Source: Prevotellaceae bacterium UBA1787
GTDB lineage: Bacteria; Bacteroidota; Bacteroidia; Bacteroidales; Bacteroidaceae
Direction: 5' to 3'
Length of the DNA: 17,597 nt
NCBI GenBank assembly: GCA_002315195.1
Contig: DCGD01000107.1
Location: 1-17,597 of the forward strand
The notes under the pieces are model-generated. The model did no database searches. It saw only the letters and a program-made list of their open reading frames with translations, and was not told the origin of the DNA. Made by a program: the position numbers and the translations under genes. Of the stretch, positions 7,597 to 15,929 are shown piece by piece; the stretch's first letter is position 1, and every line of letters starts with the position of its first letter.

Positions 7597-7642
7597 AACA
7601 ATGAACGTCTGCGAATTAATTTCACGGGCGTTCATTGTTTTT
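7597..7642 (+). terminator. Intrinsic terminator after the dehydratase gene
   Basis: AACAATGAACG (7597-7607) pairs with CGTTCATTGTT (7629-7639), and the strand continues into a run of five T (7638-7642). It lies 20 nt after the stop codon at 7577. The 21-nt loop is long but may pair further inside. It separates the dehydratase transcript from the efflux operon. Confidence 0.68.
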
Positions 7643-7798
7643 GACATGAAGAGACATAACCTCCTGAAATTCCGTGTTATTTGACTCTTTCACCAAAAAC
7701 AACATTTTTTTGTTTGCTTCGGTTCCTCAGAAAAGATTAAATTTGCGGCAATCACAAAATATTGCATTTGAAAAATCACATTTATAAATAAAAAGACT

Positions 7799-7806
7799 TA
7801 ACTTTG
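7799..7806 (+). promoter_or_regulatory. -7 box for the efflux operon
   Basis: TAACTTTG matches TAnnTTTG. No TTTG sits at the right distance upstream (one at 7767-7770 is 28 nt away), so the promoter may be weak or need an activator. The implied leader of about 95 nt contains two stem-loops (7822-7835 and 7864-7882). Confidence 0.4.
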
Positions 7807-7821
7807 CTATGGTAATAGAAA

Positions 7822-7889
7822 CTTGTTGACACAAGATCAATAAAAAAGCACCTTTGGCATGAAAATGGGTTCAAGTCCCATTCGTGCAG
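7822..7889 (+). promoter_or_regulatory. Structured leader of the efflux operon with a tRNA T-arm-like hairpin
   Basis: The first hairpin is CTTGT-TGAC-ACAAG (7822-7835). The second is ATGGG-TTCAAGT-CCCAT (7865-7881), which has the exact 5-bp stem, 7-nt loop and conserved G53-TTC-A-A58..C61 bases of a tRNA T-arm, plus one extra A-T pair. It is framed by GCAC (7848-7851) and GTGC (7884-7887). There is no matching D-arm, anticodon arm or 5' acceptor strand upstream, so it is not a complete tRNA. It may be a tRNA-3'-end remnant (such as an old attachment site), a tRNA mimic with a regulatory role, or chance. Confidence 0.4.
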
Positions 7890-7907
7890 GTAGAAACTCT
7901 TATCATT

Positions 7908-8993
7908 ATGAATAAAAAAACGAAGTGGAGCATTGTGGTGATAATGGTCTGCGTGGTAGTCTATTTGGCGGTCCGCAAATACATTCCGCAAGAGAACTCC
8001 GACATCAAGGACCCTCAAAAGTCCGAAAAACAGAAAGGAGGCAATGACAGGAAGCCTCTCAACGTGAAGTCCGTCATTCTGCGCAAAACCGGCATGAGTG
8101 ATGGTATCTTCGTGAATGGCAACATTCTGCCCGATGAAGAAGTGAATCTGTCATTTGAAACTTCCGGAAAAATCACGGAGATTTATTTCAAGGAAGGCAC
8201 AAGGGTAAAAAAAGGAGAACTCCTGGCAAAAATCAACGATGCGCCCCTTCAGGCGGAGTTGAAGGAACTGGAAGCCAAACTCAAGCTTACCAACGACAAG
8301 GTCTATCGCCAGAATGAATTGCTCAAGAAAGAGGCCGTCAGCAAGGAGGCGTTGCAGGAGGCCGAGGCAAACCTGGCGCAGCTGAACGCGGAAATCGAAC
8401 AAAAGCACGCACTCATTGCACAAACAGAATTGCGGGCGCCGTTCAACGGCATCATAGGCTTGAGAAAGGTCAGTAAAGGCGCCTATGTTTCGCCGACGAC
8501 CGAAGTGGCCACGCTCACCTGCATGCAACCACTCAAGATTGAGTTTTCCGTTCCCGAGCGATATGCATCGGAACTCAAGACAGGATCAAAAATCAAGTTC
8601 ACGATAGAGGGGCGGCTTGACACCCTTTCCGCCACCATTTACGCCTATAACTCACGGGTGGACACGGAAACGCACACCTACACCTTGCGTGCGCATTATC
8701 CCAACGAAAAAGGCGACATCCTCCCCGGACGCTACGCCAGCATCAGCATACAAACCGCCACCCGCAATGACGCACTGGCCGTTCCAAGCGAAGCCATCAT
8801 CGCGGAAATGGGTATTGACAAGGTGTTTATATACCAAAACGGAAAATCCATTTCCAAAAGCGTCAAGAAAGGCATCCGCAACTCGTCACACGTCCAAATT
8901 GTGGAAGGTCTCAGCGAAGGCGACACCGTCATTACGACTGGCATCATGCAACTGCGCGAGGGATTGGACGTAACACTGGACGCTGTAAACTAA
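7908..8993 (+). CDS. RND efflux periplasmic adaptor (membrane fusion protein, AcrA/HlyD family)
   Basis: This subunit bridges the inner-membrane RND pump and the outer-membrane channel. The 361-residue product has an N-terminal hydrophobic anchor (about 8-23) with no lipobox, so it is probably held by a single membrane helix rather than a lipid. A polar linker follows, then the first half of the barrel-sandwich/lipoyl domain (SFETSGKITEIYFKEGTRVKKGELLAKI, within 80-110), a coiled-coil hairpin rich in Glu, Lys, Leu and Ala (113-172), and the second lipoyl half TELRAPFNGIIGLRKVSKG (173-191). Beta-barrel and membrane-proximal domains come after it, with LPGRYASI and VPSEAI. The frame could begin at a GTG at 7884, but ATG 7908 gives the usual charged-then-hydrophobic start. 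It is first in the operon, 11 bp before the permease. Confidence 0.93.
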   Translation: MNKKTKWSIVVIMVCVVVYLAVRKYIPQENSDIKDPQKSEKQKGGNDRKPLNVKSVILRKTGMSDGIFVNGNILPDEEVNLSFETSGKITEIYFKEGTRVKKGELLAKINDAPLQAELKELEAKLKLTNDKVYRQNELLKKEAVSKEALQEAEANLAQLNAEIEQKHALIAQTELRAPFNGIIGLRKVSKGAYVSPTTEVATLTCMQPLKIEFSVPERYASELKTGSKIKFTIEGRLDTLSATIYAYNSRVDTETHTYTLRAHYPNEKGDILPGRYASISIQTATRNDALAVPSEAIIAEMGIDKVFIYQNGKSISKSVKKGIRNSSHVQIVEGLSEGDTVITTGIMQLREGLDVTLDAVN

Positions 8994-9004
8994 TCCATTT
9001 CACA

Positions 9005-12000
9005 ATGAATATTTCTGAACTCAGTATTCGGCGCCCCGTGCTGGCAACCGTTTGTACGCTCATTATCATTCTTTTCGGAATGATAGGTTACATGAGTTTG
9101 GGTGTCCGTGAATATCCATCCGTCGATAACCCCATCATTTCAGTCAATTGTTCCTATCCCGGCGCCAATGCCGACGTCATTGAAAACCAAATAACCGAAC
9201 CTCTTGAACAGAACATCAACGGGATCCCGGGCATTCGTTCACTTTCGAGCGTCAGTAGCCAGGGACAATGCAACATCACCGTTGAATTTGAATTGTCGGT
9301 GGACTTGGAAACCGCAGCCAACGATGTACGCGACAAAGTGTCCAAAGCGCAACGCAAATTGCCGAGAGACTGCGACCCACCCACAGTTACCAAGGCGGAT
9401 GCCGACGCCATGCCCATCATGATGGTCGCCATTCACAGCGACAAGCGTTCTTTGCTGGAGATTTCCGAAATTGCCGACCTTACCGTCAAGGAACAATTGC
9501 AGACCATCCCCGAAGTCAGCAGCGTGAACATTTGGGGTGAAAAGCGGTATTGCATGCGGCTTTGGCTCGACCCCGTGAAAATGGCGGGTTACAGCATTAC
9601 ACCGACGGACATCAAGAATGCCCTTGACAAGGAAAACGTGGAACTGCCCTCCGGCTCCCTTGAGGGAAACACCGTGGACCTGACCATCCGCACCATGGGA
9701 CTGATGCATACCACCGAGGAGTTCAACAACTTGGTGCTTCGGAAATCAGAAGGACGCATCGTCCGACTTAGCGACGTGGGTCATGCGGAATTGAGCGCAA
9801 GGGACATCAAAAGCTACATGAAAATGAACGGCATACCAATGGTCGGTCTTGCTATCGTTCCACAGCCGGGCGCCAACCACATCAACATTGCGGAGAATGT
9901 GTACAAGCGAATGAAACAAATGACGAAAGACCTTCCCGAAGATGTGAAATATGATTACGGAATGGACAGCACGCGCTTTATCCGCGCCTCCATCGACGAA
10001 GTGAAAACCACCATCTACGAAGCCTTCATTCTTGTCATCCTCATCATTTTCCTCTTCCTTCGCGATTGGCGCGTCACCTTGGTTCCCTGCATCGTCATTC
10101 CTGTTTCACTGATTGGCGCATTTTTCATCATGTACCTGATGAATTTCTCCATCAACGTCCTTTCCATGCTTGCCATCGTCTTGGCTGTGGGACTTGTAGT
10201 GGACGATGCCATCGTTATGACCGAGAACATCTATGTGCGCATTGAACGCGGCATGAAACCCATTGACGCAGGCATAGAAGGGGCGAAGGAAATTTTCTTC
10301 GCGGTCATTTCAACGACCATCACGCTGGTCGCCGTTTTCATTCCCATCGTGTTCATGCAGGGTACGACAGGAAGACTCTTTACCGAATTCAGCCTCGTCG
10401 TCGCCGGTTGCGTCATCATATCGTCCTTTGCGGCTTTGACCTTTACGCCGATGCTGGCAACGAAACTCTTGGTCAAGCGTGAAAGGAAAAATGCTTTCTA
10501 CCGCATCACCGAACCTTTCTTCGAAGGCTTGAACCACTACTATGAAAAAGGACTCGAATGGGTTCTGCGCCACCGCTCGCTCTCCCTCATCGCCATGGCA
10601 TTGTTCATTGGAGCCACAATTTGGCTTTGGACCACCCTGCCATCCGAGATAGCGCCGCTTGAAGACCGTTCCAGCCTTACCGTCAGAACAAAGGGAGCGG
10701 AAGGCGCCACATACGAATACATGCGCGACTATACGCAGCGCATCTCACGCGTCATTGACTCCATAGTGCCCGATGCCAAGTTTGTTTCGGAAAGAGTTTT
10801 CAACGGTGCGGGAAACGTCCAGATTATGCTCAAGGACCTGAAAGATCGCGACTACACACAAATGGATGTCGCGGAAAAACTATCCAAGGCCATCCGCACG
10901 GAAACGGACGCACGCGCCTTCGTACAGCAACAATCCACTTTCGGCGGACGAAGAGGTTCCATGCCGGTTCAATACGTTCTGCAAGCCACCAACATGGACA
11001 AACTGCAAAATGTCTTGCCCGTGTTCTTGGCCAAAGTGTTCGATGACCCCATGTTCCAAATGGCGGACGTAGACCTGAAATTCACACAGCCAGAAATACG
11101 CATCAGCATCAACCGCGACAAGGCGAACCTCATGGGCGTGAAAACCAACGACATCGCACAAACACTTCAATATGGACTGAGCGGACAACGCATGGGATAC
11201 CTTTACCTGAACGGCAAGCAATATGAAATCGTCGGCGAAATCAACCGCCAACAACGCAACGCACCGGAAAATCTACGTTCGCTTTACGTTCGTTCAAGCG
11301 ATGGGAACATGGTGCAGATGAGCAACTTGACGGAACTGATAGAAGGCATCGCACCTCCGAGACTTTATCGTTACAACCGTTTTGCTTCCGCCACCATTTC
11401 AGCAGGGCTTGCGAAAGGAAAGACGCTGGGTGACGGACTGAAGGAAATGGACAAAATCGCCAAGGAAACCCTTGACGAAACGTTTCGCACCGCCCTGGCG
11501 GGTGACTCCAAGGAATACGCGGAAAGTTCCTCCAGCCTCATGTTTGCATTCGGACTCGCCCTGCTGCTCATTTTCCTCATTCTCGCCGCGCAGTTTGAAA
11601 GTTTCAAGGACCCGCTCATCGTGATGCTCACTGTTCCGCTCGCACTCTTCGGCGCCATGCTCTTCATGAGCCTGAACGAACAGACACTCAATATCTTCAG
11701 TGAGATTGGCATCATCATGCTCATTGGACTTGTCGCTAAAAACGGTATTCTCATCGTTGAATTCGCCAACCAAAAACAATTGGCCGGACTTGACAAATGG
11801 GAAGCCGTCAAGGGAGCGTCAGCGGCGCGTCTGCGTCCCATCCTCATGACAAGCGTCTCCACCATTCTTGGACTGCTCCCATTGGTTTACGCCAATGGTG
11901 AAGGCTGCCGAGGACGCATGGCCATGGGTATTACGGTCGTAGGAGGCATGCTGCTTTCAACGGTTTTCACCTTGTTCGTCGTTCCCGCCATCTATACCTA

Positions 12001-12040
12001 TATTTCAACCAACCAACACAAGGCCATTGAACAGCAATGA
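9005..12040 (+). CDS. RND efflux permease, HAE1 family (AcrB/MdtBC-like)
   Basis: The proton-driven inner-membrane pump of the tripartite system, exporting amphiphilic drugs or other toxic compounds to the outside. The 1011-residue length and two-fold repeat fit the family. It starts with MNISELSIRRPVLATV, a cytoplasmic amphipathic stretch leading into TM1, followed by the large periplasmic porter loop with YPGANADVIENQITEPLE (51-68). TM4 carries the proton-relay pair Asp400-Asp401 in GLVVDDAIVMTENI, and TM10 carries the matching lysine, Lys912, in GLVAKNGILIVEF. Hallmark segments DWRVTLVPCIVIPVSLIGAF (354-373) and LRPILMTSVSTILGLLPL are intact. It has an 11-bp gap to the adaptor upstream and a 4-bp ATGA overlap with the outer-membrane factor downstream. 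The substrate cannot be told from the sequence, and no regulator gene (TetR, AraC or MarR) is beside the operon. Confidence 0.97.
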   Translation: MNISELSIRRPVLATVCTLIIILFGMIGYMSLGVREYPSVDNPIISVNCSYPGANADVIENQITEPLEQNINGIPGIRSLSSVSSQGQCNITVEFELSVDLETAANDVRDKVSKAQRKLPRDCDPPTVTKADADAMPIMMVAIHSDKRSLLEISEIADLTVKEQLQTIPEVSSVNIWGEKRYCMRLWLDPVKMAGYSITPTDIKNALDKENVELPSGSLEGNTVDLTIRTMGLMHTTEEFNNLVLRKSEGRIVRLSDVGHAELSARDIKSYMKMNGIPMVGLAIVPQPGANHINIAENVYKRMKQMTKDLPEDVKYDYGMDSTRFIRASIDEVKTTIYEAFILVILIIFLFLRDWRVTLVPCIVIPVSLIGAFFIMYLMNFSINVLSMLAIVLAVGLVVDDAIVMTENIYVRIERGMKPIDAGIEGAKEIFFAVISTTITLVAVFIPIVFMQGTTGRLFTEFSLVVAGCVIISSFAALTFTPMLATKLLVKRERKNAFYRITEPFFEGLNHYYEKGLEWVLRHRSLSLIAMALFIGATIWLWTTLPSEIAPLEDRSSLTVRTKGAEGATYEYMRDYTQRISRVIDSIVPDAKFVSERVFNGAGNVQIMLKDLKDRDYTQMDVAEKLSKAIRTETDARAFVQQQSTFGGRRGSMPVQYVLQATNMDKLQNVLPVFLAKVFDDPMFQMADVDLKFTQPEIRISINRDKANLMGVKTNDIAQTLQYGLSGQRMGYLYLNGKQYEIVGEINRQQRNAPENLRSLYVRSSDGNMVQMSNLTELIEGIAPPRLYRYNRFASATISAGLAKGKTLGDGLKEMDKIAKETLDETFRTALAGDSKEYAESSSSLMFAFGLALLLIFLILAAQFESFKDPLIVMLTVPLALFGAMLFMSLNEQTLNIFSEIGIIMLIGLVAKNGILIVEFANQKQLAGLDKWEAVKGASAARLRPILMTSVSTILGLLPLVYANGEGCRGRMAMGITVVGGMLLSTVFTLFVVPAIYTYISTNQHKAIEQQ

Positions 12041-13350
12041 AAAAAATCGGACTCTTTTACACCTTTGTGATATATGCGCTCAGCGTCCCTGCGCAAAACA
12101 CCAATCTGAAAGATTTGCTGAATGAGGGACTGAAACAAAATTACGGCATCAAACTGTCGAAACTGGCTGAAAACGTCAGTGAGAACAACGTATCGAAGGC
12201 TGCCGCGGGAATGGTTCCGAAACTTTCCATCAACGGTTCCATACAAGGCGACATTGCAAACAATACCACCAACAGCCGTACCACCGGGACTACGACAACG
12301 GAGAACGGCACCTTCAACCACGGAGCAAGCGCTTCCATTTCGGCGGACTGGACCATTTTCGATGGTTTCAAGATGCAGGCGGAATATGCCCGATTGAAAG
12401 AACTCAACAAACAGGGGAAACTCACGACGCGACTTTCCATTGAAACCTTCATCGCTGATCTTACAACGGAGTATTATAATTTCATACGACAGAAAATTCG
12501 TCTCAAGAATTTGAAATATGCGGTTTCTCTTTCACGCGAACGGCTGCGCATTGTGGAGGCAAGAAATTTCGTCGGCAACGCCGCCTATCTCGACGTGCAA
12601 CAGGCAAGTGTGGATTTCAACGCCGACAGCGCCGATTGTCTCAAGCAAAAAGAACTTGTCAGTTCCGCCAACATTCAATTGAACAAACTCATTTCTGAAG
12701 ACAACCTCACGAAACGACTCGTCATCAACGATACGCTCATCATTCCCAACCTCTCCTTGGAACAAGAGTCTTTGCGGCAGTCCATGCACCGAAACAACAT
12801 CAACCTGCTCCTGGCCGAAAGCAGCCAAGAACTCTCCAGACTTGATCTGAAGAAGGTAAAGTCGCGCGACTACCCCTATTTCAAACTTGGGGCGGACTTT
12901 GGAATCAACAACAACCGCTACGGTTCGGGAGCCACGTTCAGAAAAACGGCTTGGGGGCCGGAAATCGGCATGACCGTGGGGTTCAACCTTTTTGACGGCT
13001 TGCGTGCGCGCGAGCGAAGGAACGCCAACCTTGCCATTGAACAGGCGGAATTGACGAAACGCAACATACGTCTACAACTGGACGCCGATTTCGCCGACCT
13101 TTGGCAGGCTTACCAAAACAATATCAAACTACTGCAACTGGAGCAGAAGAACGTAGTGACGGCATCCAACAACTACAACATCGCGCACGAACGCTTCCTG
13201 CTGGGCGACTTGTCCGGTATTGAGATGCGGGAAGCGCAGAAAGGTCTGCTGGACGCCCAAGAACGTATGCTTGAAGCGGAATTCAATACCAAGGTATGCG
13301 AAATCTCCCTCATTGAAATCAGTGGAAGGGCATCGCAATATTTGGAATAA
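12037..13350 (+). CDS. TolC-family outer-membrane efflux channel
   Basis: The third component of the pump, a trimeric outer-membrane beta-barrel with a long periplasmic alpha-helical tunnel. The 437-residue product starts with a signal peptide (MKK, hydrophobic to about 15, SVPA cleavage after residue 19, then QNTNLKDLL). Two internal repeats of the OEP type can be seen: the first opens with LKDLLNEGLKQNYGIKLSKL (within 24-43), the second begins near SLEQESLRQSMHRNNINLLL. Characteristic beta-strand segments are ASISADWTIFDGF and its second-repeat equivalent MTVGFNLFDGL, both with the F-D-G turn. There is no Cys at the cleavage site, so unlike OprM it is not lipidated. Its start overlaps the permease stop by 4 bp, indicating translational coupling. 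Confidence 0.93.
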   Translation: MKKIGLFYTFVIYALSVPAQNTNLKDLLNEGLKQNYGIKLSKLAENVSENNVSKAAAGMVPKLSINGSIQGDIANNTTNSRTTGTTTTENGTFNHGASASISADWTIFDGFKMQAEYARLKELNKQGKLTTRLSIETFIADLTTEYYNFIRQKIRLKNLKYAVSLSRERLRIVEARNFVGNAAYLDVQQASVDFNADSADCLKQKELVSSANIQLNKLISEDNLTKRLVINDTLIIPNLSLEQESLRQSMHRNNINLLLAESSQELSRLDLKKVKSRDYPYFKLGADFGINNNRYGSGATFRKTAWGPEIGMTVGFNLFDGLRARERRNANLAIEQAELTKRNIRLQLDADFADLWQAYQNNIKLLQLEQKNVVTASNNYNIAHERFLLGDLSGIEMREAQKGLLDAQERMLEAEFNTKVCEISLIEISGRASQYLE

Positions 13351-13377
13351 TCTTTCATTCTTAAACAAACACACCTC

Positions 13378-15666
13378 ATGAATACTTTTATAGCCAGAAT
13401 GGTTACCTTTTTAACTACTTTAGCGATAGTGCTTTACGCCCACGCAAAAACACTTGCCGACTATGTGAACCCCTTCATCGGCGCAAGTACCAATACGACG
13501 GCGGCGCATGCACTCCATGGTCTTGGGAAGACTTTTCCCGGAGCGGCTACGCCTTTCGGAATGGTACAGGTCAGTCCCAACACCATCACGGGAGGAGACA
13601 ACGGATCGGGCTACAGTTACGAGCATAAGACCATTGAAGGCTTTGCCATGACACAAATGAGCGGTGTCGGTTGGTATGGTGACCTGGGCAATTTCCTTGT
13701 GATGCCCACCACGGGACCTCTCAAGAAGATTGCAGGACGCGAAGATGGCTCTCTTTCAGGCTATCGTTCACGCTACGACAAGAATACCGAGACTGCCAAG
13801 GCGGGCTACTACCGTGTTCTTCTCACCGATTACGACATACTCACTGAATGTACGGCCTCACCGCACTGTGGATTTCTTCGTTTCACCTACCCAAAAAGTG
13901 ATGACGCACGCATACAAATTGACCTTGCGCGACGCGTGGGAGGCACTTCCACTGCCCAGTATGCGCAGGTAGTTGATGACCACACGCTCAGAGGTTGGAT
14001 GCGATGCACCCCGGAAGGTGGCGGATGGGGCAACGGCGACGGACACCCTGACTACACCGTTTATTTCTACGCACAATTCAGCAAACCGCTCAGGAATTAC
14101 GGGTTTTGGTCGGTGGACATACCTGATACTGAAAAAAGAAAACGCGGAGAGGTGGAGTCCGCCTCCTATCAGCAACGCATTGCCAACGCTCCCAACTTGA
14201 CGGGAACCAGTGAAATGGAAGGCAAACACATCGGTTTCTTTTCCAATTTTGCCACCCGAAAAGGCGAGCAAGTTGAACTGAAAGTGGGTATTTCCTTTGT
14301 TGACATGGAAGGTGCGCAAAAGAATTTCGAAGCCGAGGCGAAAGGAAATAGTTTCAGTTCCGCCAATAGAAACGCCATCCGACTTTGGAACAGGGAACTC
14401 AAGAGAATGAAGATTGAAGGAGGCACCGAGGATGAGAAAACCATCTTCTATACCGCTTTGTACCACACCATGATTGATCCCCGGCTTTATACCGATGTCG
14501 ATGGCAGGTATGTGGGAGGCGACATGAAAATCCACAACTCACAAAATCGATTCCAAAAGAGAACCATTTTCAGCGGTTGGGACGTCTTCAGAAGTCAGTT
14601 TCCCCTGCAAACCCTCATCAATCCACGAATGGTGAGCGACATGATTAACTCTCTCGTTGAACTGGCAGAAGAAAGTGGGAAGGAATACCTTGAACGCTGG
14701 GAGTTTTTGAACGCATACAGTGGCTGCATGTTGGGAAACCCCGCCATCAGCGTCATTGCGGATGCCTACATGAAGGGCATACGGACCTACGATTTGGAAA
14801 AGACGTACCGTTCCTGCCTCAAGACCAGCCAAAAGTTCAGCAACGGAACACTCGGCTATGTTCCCGGCTCAGTCTCTCAAACCTTGGAATACGCCTACAG
14901 TGATTGGTGCATGTCTCAGTTCGCAAAAGGACTGGGGCATACCGACGACGCACGGAAATTTAGCGAAGCCGCCCAAAACTACCGAAATATATGGGACGTG
15001 GAAAAGTGTTGGTTCCGTCCTCGAAAAGCGGATGGCAGTTGGAACGACTGGCCCAAGGAGGGACGACTGCGCGAAAACTACGGATGCGTGGAAAGCGACC
15101 TCTACCAACAGGGATGGTTCGTGCCCCACGACGTGGATGGCATGGTTGAACTCATGGGAGGCAGGGAAAAGGTGCTTGCTGACCTTGAACGTTTCTTCGA
15201 AGGCGCCCCTGAGGATTTCTTGTGGAATACATATTACAACCATGCAAACGAACCGGTTCACAACGTGCCGTTCCTCTTCAACCGACTGGGTGCTCCCAAA
15301 CTTACCCAAAAATGGACGAGGACCATTTGCGCCAATGCCTACGGAAACAAGGTGGAAGGCCTGGTGGGCAATGAGGACGTGGGGCAGATGTCGGCATGGT
15401 ATGTATGCGCCGCAAGTGGACTGCACCCTTATTGTCCGGGAGACACCCGAATGGAAATAACTTCCCCGGTTTTCGACAAAATCGTCATACAACTCGACTC
15501 CGAATATTTCAAAGGAAAAACCTTTGTTATCCAAGCATACCACAATTCACCCAAAAACCTCTATATTGAGAAAGCCGTGTTGAATGGAAAAACGCTCGAC
15601 CGTATGTGGCTTGATTTCTCGGAAATTGTCAAAGGCGGGACATTGGAACTTTTTATGACGGATTGA
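13378..15666 (+). CDS. Secreted GH92 alpha-mannosidase
   Basis: GH92 enzymes are calcium-dependent, inverting exo-alpha-mannosidases (mostly alpha-1,2, some -1,3, -1,4 or mannose-phosphate) used by gut Bacteroidota on N-glycans and yeast mannan. The 762-residue product has a signal peptide (hydrophobic 8-21, AHA cleavage after 23). The N-terminal beta-sandwich has the family opening YVNPFIG (29-35) and GKTFPGAATPFGMVQVSP. The catalytic barrel has YGCVESDLYQQGWFVPHDV with Glu572 (general acid candidate), YNHANEPVHNVPFLFN with Glu625, and GNEDVGQMSAWYV with Glu666-Asp667 (base region). The Cys ahead of Glu572 and the ESDLYQQGW form mark a recognisable GH92 subgroup; linkage specificity is not inferred. 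It lies 27 bp after the channel gene with no terminator or -7 box between, so co-transcription with the efflux operon is likely. No SusC/SusD pair is in the window. Confidence 0.95.
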   Translation: MNTFIARMVTFLTTLAIVLYAHAKTLADYVNPFIGASTNTTAAHALHGLGKTFPGAATPFGMVQVSPNTITGGDNGSGYSYEHKTIEGFAMTQMSGVGWYGDLGNFLVMPTTGPLKKIAGREDGSLSGYRSRYDKNTETAKAGYYRVLLTDYDILTECTASPHCGFLRFTYPKSDDARIQIDLARRVGGTSTAQYAQVVDDHTLRGWMRCTPEGGGWGNGDGHPDYTVYFYAQFSKPLRNYGFWSVDIPDTEKRKRGEVESASYQQRIANAPNLTGTSEMEGKHIGFFSNFATRKGEQVELKVGISFVDMEGAQKNFEAEAKGNSFSSANRNAIRLWNRELKRMKIEGGTEDEKTIFYTALYHTMIDPRLYTDVDGRYVGGDMKIHNSQNRFQKRTIFSGWDVFRSQFPLQTLINPRMVSDMINSLVELAEESGKEYLERWEFLNAYSGCMLGNPAISVIADAYMKGIRTYDLEKTYRSCLKTSQKFSNGTLGYVPGSVSQTLEYAYSDWCMSQFAKGLGHTDDARKFSEAAQNYRNIWDVEKCWFRPRKADGSWNDWPKEGRLRENYGCVESDLYQQGWFVPHDVDGMVELMGGREKVLADLERFFEGAPEDFLWNTYYNHANEPVHNVPFLFNRLGAPKLTQKWTRTICANAYGNKVEGLVGNEDVGQMSAWYVCAASGLHPYCPGDTRMEITSPVFDKIVIQLDSEYFKGKTFVIQAYHNSPKNLYIEKAVLNGKTLDRMWLDFSEIVKGGTLELFMTD

Positions 15667-15899
15667 ACACCGAAACCATACCAACGCACAAATTTCCACA
15701 AGGTTTGGACATCTTTATCTTAAGATTCAAAATTACATGATGAAGGATACGTCAATGAACCAAACGGTGCTTTTTGTTCCAAGTCAAATGGCGCGACGGA
15801 ACAACAAGCGATGCAAACGAATACCCAAATCGGCTCAAATAAGGAGTAAATTTACAATAAATTCAAGATGGTATGAGCCGATAATCTGTAATGATTGCT

Positions 15900-15907
15900 T
15901 ATATTTG
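15900..15907 (+). promoter_or_regulatory. -7 box for the Fic gene; decides its start
   Basis: TATATTTG fits TAnnTTTG. It lies 22 nt before the ATG at 15930 but downstream of an earlier in-frame ATG at 15891, which would therefore not be transcribed. A -33 TTTG is not evident. The gap 15667-15899 after the GH92 stop codon shows no gene beyond a weak 62-codon frame at 15737, and no strong terminator. Confidence 0.38.
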
Positions 15908-15929
15908 CACCGATTGTCATATTAATAGT

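Noticed and set aside
7822..7889. A complete tRNA gene in the efflux leader
   Set aside because: Only the T-arm is present; no D-arm, no 7-nt-loop anticodon arm and no 5' acceptor strand complementary to the 3' bases were found in the preceding 90 nt.
7782..8018. 78-codon minus-strand frame across the efflux leader
   Set aside because: It covers the promoter, leader hairpins and start of the adaptor gene; no domain seen.
13858..14535. 225-codon antisense frame inside the GH92 gene, and similar long antisense frames in the permease and dehydratase
   Set aside because: They are shadows of strongly coding sequence on the other strand, without promoters or recognisable products.
15361..15390. 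GNED in the GH92 base region as a possible defect
   Set aside because: The catalytic Asp667 is kept and, as far as I recall, GNED is a normal variant in this GH92 subgroup.
15737..15925. 62-codon frame between GH92 and Fic
   Set aside because: Basic, low-information product that runs through the Fic promoter; no similarity or expression signal.
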